Positions 1 through 6,331 of a DNA stretch of 6,366 bases are shown in pieces (the first letter of the stretch is position 1; every line of letters starts with the position of its first letter). This DNA is from an uncultured Rickettsiales bacterium (GTDB lineage Bacteria > Pseudomonadota > Alphaproteobacteria > Rickettsiales > UBA998), in the NCBI GenBank assembly GCA_937982385.1, contig CALJMC010000104.1, positions 1-6,366 of the forward strand, given 5' to 3'. The notes under the pieces are model-generated. The model made no database searches and was not told the origin of the DNA. It saw nothing but the letters and a program-made list of their open reading frames with translations. The position numbers and the translations under genes are program-made.

Positions 1-23
1 TAGTAGATTCATCGGCTAGGGCA

Positions 24-53
24 AGCAGAAAAGAACGGTTTTTGCTGTTTTTT
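24..53 (+). terminator. Possible rho-independent terminator (plus strand)
   Basis: An 8-bp imperfect stem pairs positions 24-31 (AGCAGAAA) with 39-46 (TTTTTGCT), including one G-T wobble, around a 7-base loop. It is followed by a run of six T at 48-53. The T-run lies on the 3' side only for plus-strand transcripts, so it would end a gene entering from the left, not the minus-strand kinase gene. The stem is short and A/T-rich, so the call is tentative. Confidence 0.35.
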
Positions 54-65
54 ATGTGCGGATGA

Positions 66-1661
66 TTAGCCTTGCAGCACTTCTTTGATCTTGCTGGCAA
101 TTTGTTTGAGCGTGAACGGTTTTGGTAGGAAGTTGAATTCACGTTCGGTGCCATAAGTGTCGAGGAACGCATCCTCTGCATAGCCTGAAATAAAGATGAC
201 TTTAATCGTTTTGAGTTTTTCGGGATATTTCTTTTCAAGCGTGTCGACCATAGTAGGGCCGTTCATGCCAGGCATAATGACATCCGTAACGATGATATCG
301 ACGCTATCGCCCTTTTCTTCAAAGACTTCCAGAGCATTTTCTCCGCAATCTGCTTCCAATACTTCATAGCCTTTATTGCGTAATGCGCGGGCTGCAAAAA
401 TACGAACGGGTGTTTCATCTTCCACTAGCATGATCGTTGCGGCGCCCGTTAGGTCAGAGGCTGGTTGCTTGTCTTCAGAGATAGAATTCGTATTTGCTAT
501 AGGTTCAATATCGTGATTATGGGGGAAGAACAGCGCGAAAGTGGTGCCTTCACCCTCAGCAGATTTGACATAGATATGCCCACCTGTTTGACGAATAATG
601 CCGAAGACTGTTGCCAAGCCGAGCCCGGTGCCTTGACCTATTTCTTTGGTCGAGAAAAATGGTTCAAACACCTTTTTCATGAGGTCGGATGGAATGCCGC
701 AACCAGAGTCAGTGATTTCAACCAGAACATAATCGCCATTGGCAATTTCATCATCTTCGGGTGCAAGGAATTTTCCCTCAAGTGGGAAGGCGCCCTTGAT
801 GGTAATATTGCGTGAGGTGATGTCGAGTGTGCCGCCGTCTTTCATTGCGTCGCGAGCATTGACGGCTAGATTAATGATTACCTGTTCAAGCTGCCCTTGG
901 TCTGCTTTCACACTTCCGAGATCGCGTCCATGCACCATATTGAGGGTAATGTTTTCACCAATGAGTCTGCGAATGAGGTTGGCGAGTTCAGCCAACAATT
1001 CAGTGACATCAATCTTCTTGGGCTGTAGGGTTTGCCTGCGGGAAAAGGCAAGTAATTGGCGAACAAGATTTGCCGCACGGTTTGCATTTTGTTTGATCTG
1101 CATAATATCGGCAAATGATGGGTCGCCTGCCGGGTGGCGCATCAAGAGAAGATCGCAAAAACCAATCATGGCAGTAAGCAAGTTGTTGAAGTCATGCGCG
1201 ACACCGCCAGCGAGCTGGCCAACCGCTTGCATTTTTTGTGAATGCGCAAAACGCATTTCTAAATTCTTTTGCTCAGAAGAATCAATAAGCATGATGGAGC
1301 AAAGCTCGCGCCCATCCGCGTCGGTGGAACGTTTCGTATTAAAATAGACGGAAACAGTGAGCATCTCTTTACTGTCAGTCGCATGGAGTTCAATCGATAA
1401 TGGCTCTAGTCCTTCTGTATTTGCGAAACATTTCTCAAGTGCTTTTAAAAAGCGCTCCCGCTGGTCTTCTGACAGTAATGTGGTGAAATTTACGGGACTT
1501 TTAGCAATGGCTGCGGCGTCAAAATGTAGCAGATTACATAGAGACGGGCTTGCGATGACGATATGTGCGTCTTCAGTAATATTCGCGATAGGGATAGGGG
1601 AATGTTCGATGAATTCGTGCAAGTCATTTGCAGTAGAGCTTTTTTTCTTATTCCAGAACAT
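66..1661 (-). CDS. cckA: CckA-like hybrid histidine kinase, catalytic and receiver half
   Basis: A 531-residue cytosolic hybrid sensor kinase. In Alphaproteobacteria, CckA autophosphorylates, passes phosphate to its own receiver and then via ChpT to CtrA and CpdR; it can also act as a phosphatase. Domains in order: a PAS-like domain (about 12-128); HisKA with H-box AGGVAHDFNNLL and phospho-acceptor His156; HATPase with N-box Asn268, G1 box DSGCGIP (318-324) and G2 box GTGLGL (344-349); then a linker and a receiver (about 408-530) with acidic pair Glu414/Asp415, phospho-acceptor Asp460, Ser492 and Lys514. All catalytic residues are present. There is no membrane segment, whereas Caulobacter CckA carries two N-terminal helices; here these lie in the gene just upstream. 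The start has a well-spaced Shine-Dalgarno. The kinase class is certain. CckA identity is very likely from the GVAHDFNNLL H-box context, the overall architecture and the upstream gene. Confidence 0.9.
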   Translation of the reverse strand: MFWNKKKSSTANDLHEFIEHSPIPIANITEDAHIVIASPSLCNLLHFDAAAIAKSPVNFTTLLSEDQRERFLKALEKCFANTEGLEPLSIELHATDSKEMLTVSVYFNTKRSTDADGRELCSIMLIDSSEQKNLEMRFAHSQKMQAVGQLAGGVAHDFNNLLTAMIGFCDLLLMRHPAGDPSFADIMQIKQNANRAANLVRQLLAFSRRQTLQPKKIDVTELLAELANLIRRLIGENITLNMVHGRDLGSVKADQGQLEQVIINLAVNARDAMKDGGTLDITSRNITIKGAFPLEGKFLAPEDDEIANGDYVLVEITDSGCGIPSDLMKKVFEPFFSTKEIGQGTGLGLATVFGIIRQTGGHIYVKSAEGEGTTFALFFPHNHDIEPIANTNSISEDKQPASDLTGAATIMLVEDETPVRIFAARALRNKGYEVLEADCGENALEVFEEKGDSVDIIVTDVIMPGMNGPTMVDTLEKKYPEKLKTIKVIFISGYAEDAFLDTYGTEREFNFLPKPFTLKQIASKIKEVLQG

Positions 1662-1665
1662 TGAG

Positions 1666-1673
1666 CTTCCTTA
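1666..1673 (-). promoter_or_regulatory. Shine-Dalgarno overlapping the stop codon between the CckA halves
   Basis: On the minus strand the junction reads TAAGGAAGCTCAATG. The TAA ends the membrane/PAS gene, and TAAGGAAG matches seven of eight bases of the ideal TAAGGAGG. About six bases separate AAGGA from the ATG at 1661. The stop codon is thus part of the ribosome binding site of the next gene, an arrangement that favours translational coupling. It argues that the second gene is translated on its own and that the stop is not merely a fresh nonsense mutation. Confidence 0.7.
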
Positions 1674-2630
1674 AACCTTTTTGACCATGCCGACAGCCAT
1701 GGTTGGCGTGCCATCATCATCGTAATGTATATGTTGCGTTATATTCACCCGGACGATAGATGCATTCTTATGTTTTAGTTTAACTTCTCCAGAGAACTCT
1801 TTCATTTCAATGGATTTTTTATCTTCTGAGTCGGTGATGTATAGGAGGTCATCCAGTGCTAATTCAAGCTTTATAATGTCACCTTCTTCGAAGCCGAGCC
1901 ATTTCTCTAATGTTGCGTTAAGCATGCGAATATGTCCGCTCGGGCTTGTGCTATACAGGCCAAACGGCACGGCATGAAGCAGGTTGCGGGCAGGCGAGTT
2001 GTGAAGCGAATAGCGTGATTCATTTTCAACTGAACTGGTGAGTTTCTCTTTGCGTTTGGCGACGAACTTACGTCCTTGAATAATGAAATATCCATAAGGG
2101 CGCTCAAGCGGCGTGATCGTTAGACACATGCGCACGCTTTCGGTTTTTTCGTCTTTTAGCTCAACATAGAAATGCTCTGGCTCACGGTTTTCAATCGCAT
2201 TATACAAGCGATGTTTTTCTGAATGAGAGAAATTCGCAAGTCGGGCCAAATCTTCGAAGCAATTGCCGAATTCTATATCACCCAAATAGCGCTCAACACC
2301 TTTTCCGCGAAAGGCGATGTCGCCCGAATTATTAGCGAAGAAAAAGAAATCTTGCTGTGAATTGAGGGAAGAGGAAAAAAGAACCGTATGAAATTCTTTG
2401 TCGGTGAGCAAATCCAGATTGCGTTGAAAATGATAAAAAGCATAGAGCACCGGAAATAGCATGATTGCCGCTATTTTTAGTGCGATATAGTTTTCTGCTG
2501 CGGGGTTGAACCCACCACCGCTTGTGATAAAAATGCTAATAATAACTGCAAATAGGAATAGAGCCATAATCGCGATGCTGCGACCACTACGATTTCGTTT
2601 TATGAATTGATTATGTTCAGCGTCTTCCAT
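1671..2630 (-). CDS. CckA-like membrane/PAS sensor half
   Basis: A 319-residue membrane protein without a kinase core. A charged N-terminus (1-18) is followed by two hydrophobic helices at about 19-38 and 52-68, with a short loop between them. Two PAS-like domains follow, at about 83-190 and 212-319; the second contains RNLLHAVPFGLYSTSPSG and ends with the PAC-like segment VRVNITQHIHYDDDG. This is the N-terminal architecture of CckA, and the kinase gene lies immediately downstream in the same frame. It probably senses or localises signals, and would have to associate with the separate kinase or with another partner. The ATG at 2630 has no recognisable Shine-Dalgarno. The next Met (residue 22) lies inside the first helix, and an in-frame TAG lies seven codons upstream, so no better start is available. 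The PAS assignment rests on sequence pattern only; no ligand can be inferred. Confidence 0.8.
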   Translation of the reverse strand: MEDAEHNQFIKRNRSGRSIAIMALFLFAVIISIFITSGGGFNPAAENYIALKIAAIMLFPVLYAFYHFQRNLDLLTDKEFHTVLFSSSLNSQQDFFFFANNSGDIAFRGKGVERYLGDIEFGNCFEDLARLANFSHSEKHRLYNAIENREPEHFYVELKDEKTESVRMCLTITPLERPYGYFIIQGRKFVAKRKEKLTSSVENESRYSLHNSPARNLLHAVPFGLYSTSPSGHIRMLNATLEKWLGFEEGDIIKLELALDDLLYITDSEDKKSIEMKEFSGEVKLKHKNASIVRVNITQHIHYDDDGTPTMAVGMVKKV

Positions 2631-2633
2631 GCT

Positions 2634-2639
2634 ATTATT
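2634..2639 (-). promoter_or_regulatory. Possible -10 element directly upstream of the CckA sensor half
   Basis: The minus strand reads AATAAT, five of six matches to TATAAT, and ends three bases before the ATG at 2630. An overlapping TATTAA lies a few bases further upstream. If either is used, transcription would begin at or next to the start codon, giving a leaderless mRNA, which would fit the missing Shine-Dalgarno. No convincing -35 hexamer sits 16-18 bases upstream; the nearest TTG-containing candidate, TTGCGC, is weak. Confidence 0.25.
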
Positions 2640-2704
2640 AATACGCTATGCATCAAGGTATGCGCAAGCGAAATCGCGATGACTGAGCCTCTACATAAAC
2701 ACTC

Positions 2705-2767
2705 TTTCTTGAAATATGCAGATATGTCATTTTCTTGCTAAACACCTAAACATCGTTTGACAAGAAG
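2705..2767. repeat. Three TTCTTG/CAAGAA elements in the divergent intergenic region
   Basis: TTTCTTG occurs at 2705-2711 and 2731-2737, 26 bases apart in the same orientation. The inverse CAAGAAG follows at 2761-2767. The second and third copies form a 6-bp inverted repeat with a 23-base spacer. The third overlaps the end of the TTGACA hexamer upstream of the lipoprotein gene. They could be operator sites, but such short motifs in A/T-rich DNA may occur by chance. Confidence 0.2.
2757..2762 (+). promoter_or_regulatory. Possible -35 hexamer for the lipoprotein gene
   Basis: A perfect TTGACA lies 66 bases upstream of the lipoprotein ATG. No good -10 hexamer occurs 16-18 bases downstream; TTAATG at 2784-2789 is 21 bases away, and GATAGT at 2799-2804 is too far. 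The promoter is therefore only suggested. The rest of the 198-bp gap (2631-2828) shows no other gene. Confidence 0.25.
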
Positions 2768-2828
2768 CTGAGTGTTATTGCACTTAATGTTCATGTGTGA
2801 TAGTGATTAAAAAAGGAAAATAGAACAC

Positions 2829-3047
2829 ATGGTTAGCATGCGGTACTTTATATTATCTATTGTGGCGTTGAGCGTCTCGGCGTGTACTGTGCCGAGTAAC
2901 CGAGGCTATGACTGGGATAATTATGATGTGCGCGATGTCCAGCCGACCTATGGTGATGGTTATTATCAAGATAATGATAGCGTCTACACCCCACCAACAA
3001 GTTACGGCTGCTCTCCACAAGATATTGGCAGTATTGGTTGCGAATAA
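2829..3047 (+). CDS. Small putative lipoprotein, function unknown
   Basis: A 72-residue protein that I do not recognise. It begins with a short hydrophobic signal (residues 4-18) and a lipobox VSAC, with Cys19 as the predicted lipidated residue. This gives a mature envelope lipoprotein of about 54 residues. Asn20 does not follow the cysteine (the next residue is Thr), so by the enteric rule it would not be an inner-membrane-retained Asp+2 protein; that rule may not hold here. The mature part is rich in Tyr, Asp, Gly and Pro and strongly acidic, and probably lacks a compact hydrophobic core. Two further cysteines, Cys61 and Cys71, near the C-terminus could form a disulfide. AAGGA at 2813-2817 is a Shine-Dalgarno 11 bases from the ATG; an in-frame ATG at 2838 (residue 4) is an alternative start. 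The stop abuts the convergent slt stop. Confidence 0.65.
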   Translation: MVSMRYFILSIVALSVSACTVPSNRGYDWDNYDVRDVQPTYGDGYYQDNDSVYTPPTSYGCSPQDIGSIGCE

Positions 3048-3061
3048 TTAACGCGTAATTA
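3045..3061. repeat. TAATTA inverted repeat at the convergent gene ends
   Basis: TAATTA (3045-3050) and TAATTA (3056-3061) flank ACGCG. Because TAATTA is its own reverse complement, the two copies are both a direct and an inverted repeat and could form a 6-bp all-A/T stem. The first copy consists entirely of the two abutting stop codons. It is the only symmetric structure at this convergent junction but lacks G-C pairs and a T-run, so it is a poor intrinsic terminator. Confidence 0.35.
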
Positions 3062-4997
3062 CATCATAAGCGTTGGAGCGTTCCGAGCCGCCTGAGATAA
3101 CGGAGCGATAAACCTGATAATTTTCTAATATCCGCATCACATAATTACGTGTTTCGCTGAAGGGTATCATCTCAATCCAATTAATCATGGCATATTGATT
3201 GCTACGATCCACGGGGAAGCGCTTGAGCCAACTAGCAGGACGACCTGGGCCCGCGTTATAGCCCGCAGCAACGAGCGCATAGGCTGGGCCAAAGCGGTCA
3301 ATGAGTGAGTTTAAGTAATGTGTACCGAGGCGAATATTATGCTGTGGCTGATAGAGTTTGGACTTGGAATGAGGTATTTTATTGCGTCTTGCTACAATCT
3401 TGGCAGTGCTTGGCAATAGCTGCATCATGCCGCGTGCATCTGCTGAGCTACGTGCTCTGGGGTAGAAGGAGCTTTCTTGACGCATAATAGCGTAAGCCAG
3501 CTCTGCCTCTACAGGAATATTTTCAGGAATATCTAAAATAGGGTAGCTGGTTTTCTGTAAGAAGAAGCCTTTGCGTCCGGCATTTTTGCTGGCACGTAGT
3601 GCAAAGTCAGGGCGATTAATGGTGGTGCCCAAATGCGCAACCATTGCGGCTTCTTCTGCTGATGCAGCCTGATTGGCCAAATGCTTAATGAAGGTAAGTG
3701 CTTGCACGTGAATATCGGCTTTTCCCAGCTCCTGAATTGCTTTGGCGAGTGAGTTTTTATTGACGAATGTATTATAGCGACTCATGCGAATATGCGGATG
3801 AGTATCAAACTTCAGGCGACTTTTTCCGAAGACTTCTTCATGCGCGAGCTGCCCATAAAAAGTGTCTTTATATTTCGCGGCGATGCGATACCAGCGTGTT
3901 GCGCGGCGGTCACTGCCTGATTGCTTGGCGGCGCGCCCTGCCCAATAGGCCCCGCGCGATTTACTGATAGGGAAGCTTACTGTTTTGTAGAGCTGTTCAA
4001 AGATGCTAAGTGCTTTTCGCGCTTGCCCTCTGAACGAGAGTGCTGTCCAGCCCTGCATCCATAATGCCTCCGAAAGCTCGAAGGTTTCAGTCTGTCCGTG
4101 ATTGTCAGCGAGCTTTTCAGCCTTGGCGTGCTGGCCCGATTCCAACGCTTCGCGAATGGCGCGTTTACGGTATGGCCACCATTTCGATGCATAAGGTACT
4201 TTTTTTCCCATTTGCAGTAATATTTCTTCAACGCCGACGAGGTTCTTAGCTTTTTTGCGCCACACCATGCGGTCAAACATGAGGCCGGCATCATGTTTAT
4301 ATTTAGCAGAGACGGCCGCAATTTTACCGTTCACGCCTTTATGACGTTTCTGCAGCGCTATGCGTGCATCTATCAAGGTGCGATAGTCGGCTGCAATATA
4401 AGGTTTAAGTGACGCGGCAGTATTGGGCTTATTTTCCCATAAGAGTCTATTTGCACGGGCTGCATGCGTGTCTGTGCCGAGCAAAGCAGCATATTGCAGA
4501 AGAATACGTTTTTCCTCCGATGATGAGAAATCCCCATTCACCCAAGCACGACGTACCACTGCCTGCGTCACTTTGTTGCGAGATTCTGCCCATTTTAGTT
4601 CACCCCATGCCGTTTTAGGCGAATGTTTAGTAAACCATGGTTGCATGATTTGAGCGGTGGCATTTTCGCGAGCAAGTGCCTGTTCAGCACGAATAAGGAG
4701 CTTTTCTTGCGCGGGCCAATCAGGATGTTGGTTGATAAAATGTGAGAGGCGGTAAAAAGGCGGTGCAACGTCTTTATCGGTGAGATAGTGCCACATCACT
4801 GCACTTGCAATATAAGGGCTGCCAGATTGCTCGGCATTCTTCAGCGCGCTCTCAAAGCGATTTCTGTGAATGTCGTTGAAGGCAGCTTTTGTTTTGTTGA
4901 TTTGCGCAGCAGAAAGACTATAGGAAGGACTCGGCGCACTCACCATAAGTGACAAGCTTAGAGCCAGCACGCAGGTGAGATGTCGCATCCATTTCAT
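3048..4997 (-). CDS. slt: Slt70-like soluble lytic murein transglycosylase
   Basis: A periplasmic enzyme that cleaves the MurNAc-GlcNAc bond in peptidoglycan, forming 1,6-anhydro-MurNAc ends. I choose the ATG at 4997 (649 residues): it has AAAGG nine bases upstream and puts the signal peptide (MKWMRHLTCVLALSLSLMV) at the very N-terminus. A TTG at 5015 would add six residues but has only a weak upstream site. After the signal, about 470 residues are alpha-helical repeat-like sequence, as in the superhelical U- and L-domains of E. coli Slt70. The C-terminal SLT domain (about 490-630) holds the catalytic Glu508 in MRQESSF, GMMQLLP (523-529), AAGYNAGPGR (577-586) and SETRNYV (614-620). Length matches E. 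coli Slt (645 residues). It is the last gene of the trx-like/ppa/slt run, 30 bases after ppa, and its stop codon meets that of the lipoprotein gene. Confidence 0.93.
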   Translation of the reverse strand: MKWMRHLTCVLALSLSLMVSAPSPSYSLSAAQINKTKAAFNDIHRNRFESALKNAEQSGSPYIASAVMWHYLTDKDVAPPFYRLSHFINQHPDWPAQEKLLIRAEQALARENATAQIMQPWFTKHSPKTAWGELKWAESRNKVTQAVVRRAWVNGDFSSSEEKRILLQYAALLGTDTHAARANRLLWENKPNTAASLKPYIAADYRTLIDARIALQKRHKGVNGKIAAVSAKYKHDAGLMFDRMVWRKKAKNLVGVEEILLQMGKKVPYASKWWPYRKRAIREALESGQHAKAEKLADNHGQTETFELSEALWMQGWTALSFRGQARKALSIFEQLYKTVSFPISKSRGAYWAGRAAKQSGSDRRATRWYRIAAKYKDTFYGQLAHEEVFGKSRLKFDTHPHIRMSRYNTFVNKNSLAKAIQELGKADIHVQALTFIKHLANQAASAEEAAMVAHLGTTINRPDFALRASKNAGRKGFFLQKTSYPILDIPENIPVEAELAYAIMRQESSFYPRARSSADARGMMQLLPSTAKIVARRNKIPHSKSKLYQPQHNIRLGTHYLNSLIDRFGPAYALVAAGYNAGPGRPASWLKRFPVDRSNQYAMINWIEMIPFSETRNYVMRILENYQVYRSVISGGSERSNAYDVITR

Positions 4998-5027
4998 AGT
5001 GGTCGCCTTTATCAATGCTCAAAGAGT

Positions 5028-5570
5028 TTACTTAGCAGCTTCAGCGCTATTATGGCGTGCCATCGCTTGCTCAATCATTTCTGCTGCGGCATCATGATCT
5101 TTCCAGCCAATAATTTTTGACCATTTGCCTTCTTCCAAATCTTTGTAATGCTCAAAGAAGTGACGAATCTGCTCAAGCTGAACTTTTGGTAAGTCAGTAT
5201 AGGTCTTGATGCTGTCATGATATGGGTGAAGCTTTGGCGCTGGTACAGCGAGAATTTTTTCATCTTCGCCACCGTCATCTTCCATCAGTAATACGCCGAC
5301 AGGACGTGCAGGAATGACTGCGCCCGGGATGATTGAACGACGACCAACCACCATCACATCCGCAGGGTCACCATCGCCTGAGAGTGTGTGGGGAATAAAG
5401 CCATAATGTCCAGGGTAATGCATAGATGTGTGCAAGAAACGGTCAACAAACAACGCGCCTGACTCTTTATCCATCTCATATTTTACAGGCTCGCCGCCCA
5501 TAGGTACTTCGATGATAACATTGATGTCCCAAGGTGGGTTATCGCCAACGGGAATTTTGCTCAGATCCAT
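5028..5570 (-). CDS. ppa: Inorganic pyrophosphatase, family I
   Basis: A 180-residue cytosolic enzyme that hydrolyses pyrophosphate to two phosphates, pulling nucleic acid, protein and lipid synthesis forward. Alignment from memory with E. coli Ppa shows the active-site residues conserved: Glu21, Lys30, Glu32, Arg44, Tyr52, Tyr56, Asp66, Asp68, Asp71, Asp98, Asp103, Lys105, Tyr142 and Lys143. The signature reads DGDPADV, with Ala where the pattern usually has a larger aliphatic residue (E. coli has Val); this should not touch the metal ligands. Length is normal for a bacterial hexameric family I enzyme. AGGAGA lies about seven bases before the ATG, and the upstream thioredoxin-like gene ends 16 bases away, so co-transcription is likely. 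The C-terminal tail is Ala-rich. Confidence 0.97.
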   Translation of the reverse strand: MDLSKIPVGDNPPWDINVIIEVPMGGEPVKYEMDKESGALFVDRFLHTSMHYPGHYGFIPHTLSGDGDPADVMVVGRRSIIPGAVIPARPVGVLLMEDDGGEDEKILAVPAPKLHPYHDSIKTYTDLPKVQLEQIRHFFEHYKDLEEGKWSKIIGWKDHDAAAEMIEQAMARHNSAEAAK

Positions 5571-5586
5571 AGTTCTTCTCCTAATA

Positions 5587-6222
5587 TTATTCTATATTGT
5601 TTGCGTTGCGGCTATGCAATGCGTTTAATAATGTTTCGCGCGGCACTGCGCCACCAAATGTGTTCACCAACTCTGCATTATCGAATACAGCTATGTAGGG
5701 TATTGCACCAGTGAATTGCAAGCCTTTTTTCCTTACAATATGTCCAAATTGTGCGAATTCATCGCGGTGCGCGACGGTGAGGGTTTTGAAGGCTGGAGAA
5801 GGGGTCTTGCTCGCAAGGTATGTTGCAAGCCCCTGTTTGCTCTCATCAATAGAGAAGGCAATAACACGATATTTATCACTCATGTTGCTTGCAATGTCGT
5901 CAATAATGGGGAACATGCGTTTGCAATAAGGGCACCATGATGCATAGATAAAAAGCACGAGCGGACGTTCATCAGTGGATTCGATGGCGCCGAGCAACTC
6001 GATTTGCCACATCGCTGCTGCTTTCACGTTTATCTCGTCACCAACTACGCTTCCCGTTATGCGGTGCTGATCAAACATTGCGCGTGTTTCATCTTCCCAG
6101 GTTGGTTCACTCATATTGACGTCTTTGCTCAAAAAGAAACTGATCAACCACATACTTCCCAAGACGAGAATTGTAATGTTGAGGGCTTTATCCAATCCTT
6201 TTGTACTGAAGAACTTATTCAT
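5587..6222 (-). CDS. Membrane-anchored thioredoxin-like protein (TlpA/thioredoxin fold)
   Basis: I choose the ATG at 6222 (211 residues), because AGGA lies eight bases upstream of it. The ATG at 6255, adding 11 residues, has no visible ribosome site. The N-terminus has positive charges (MNKFFSTKGLDK) and one hydrophobic helix (about 14-31), which predicts an anchored protein with its C-terminal domain in the periplasm. The thioredoxin-like domain (about 70-205) has the redox motif WCPYCK with Cys97 and Cys100, preceded by LVLFIYAS, and a likely cis-proline, Pro175, in GAIPYIAVF. It is probably a thiol-disulfide oxidoreductase; its substrate is unknown. The CPYC motif resembles glutaredoxins more than the WCxPC of classic TlpA/ResA. 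It appears to lead the run containing ppa and slt. Confidence 0.8.
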   Translation of the reverse strand: MNKFFSTKGLDKALNITILVLGSMWLISFFLSKDVNMSEPTWEDETRAMFDQHRITGSVVGDEINVKAAAMWQIELLGAIESTDERPLVLFIYASWCPYCKRMFPIIDDIASNMSDKYRVIAFSIDESKQGLATYLASKTPSPAFKTLTVAHRDEFAQFGHIVRKKGLQFTGAIPYIAVFDNAELVNTFGGAVPRETLLNALHSRNANNIE

Positions 6223-6325
6223 ATAATTAATCCTATTCTGATGTTTTTCCAGCATGTCACAAACGCTGCACTTGTAAAGTATTTTGTGAAGAGGTATAGA
6301 GATTGCGAACTCCGTTGTGAGTGTA

Positions 6326-6331
6326 TTTATA
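6326..6331 (-). promoter_or_regulatory. Possible -10 element upstream of the thioredoxin-like gene
   Basis: The minus strand reads TATAAA, five of six matches to TATAAT, about 100 bases before the chosen start at 6222. The hexamers 16-18 bases upstream do not resemble TTGACA, so this is only a candidate for the promoter of the trx-like/ppa/slt run. The rest of 6223-6366 shows no convincing gene or structure. Confidence 0.2.

Noticed and set aside
739..1347. A 202-codon plus-strand open frame opposite the kinase
   Set aside because: It is antisense to the conserved HisKA, HATPase and PAS-like coding sequence and its translation has no domain-like pattern, so it is a shadow frame.
1671..2630. 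Frameshift as the cause of the CckA split
   Set aside because: The two genes are in the same frame, so the break is a single in-frame stop codon and not an insertion or deletion.
3048..3062. CtrA-like site TTAA-N7-TTAC
   Set aside because: It is one base off the TTAA-N7-TTAA core but lies across the end of slt and its stop codon, where no promoter is expected. Such A/T matches are common by chance.
4998..5015. Upstream TTG start for slt
   Set aside because: It has only a weak ribosome site and would place six extra residues ahead of a normal signal peptide. The ATG at 4997 has AAAGG at suitable spacing.
6223..6255. Upstream ATG start for the thioredoxin-like gene
   Set aside because: No Shine-Dalgarno precedes it, whereas the ATG at 6222 has AGGA eight bases upstream and directly precedes the charged residues and membrane helix.
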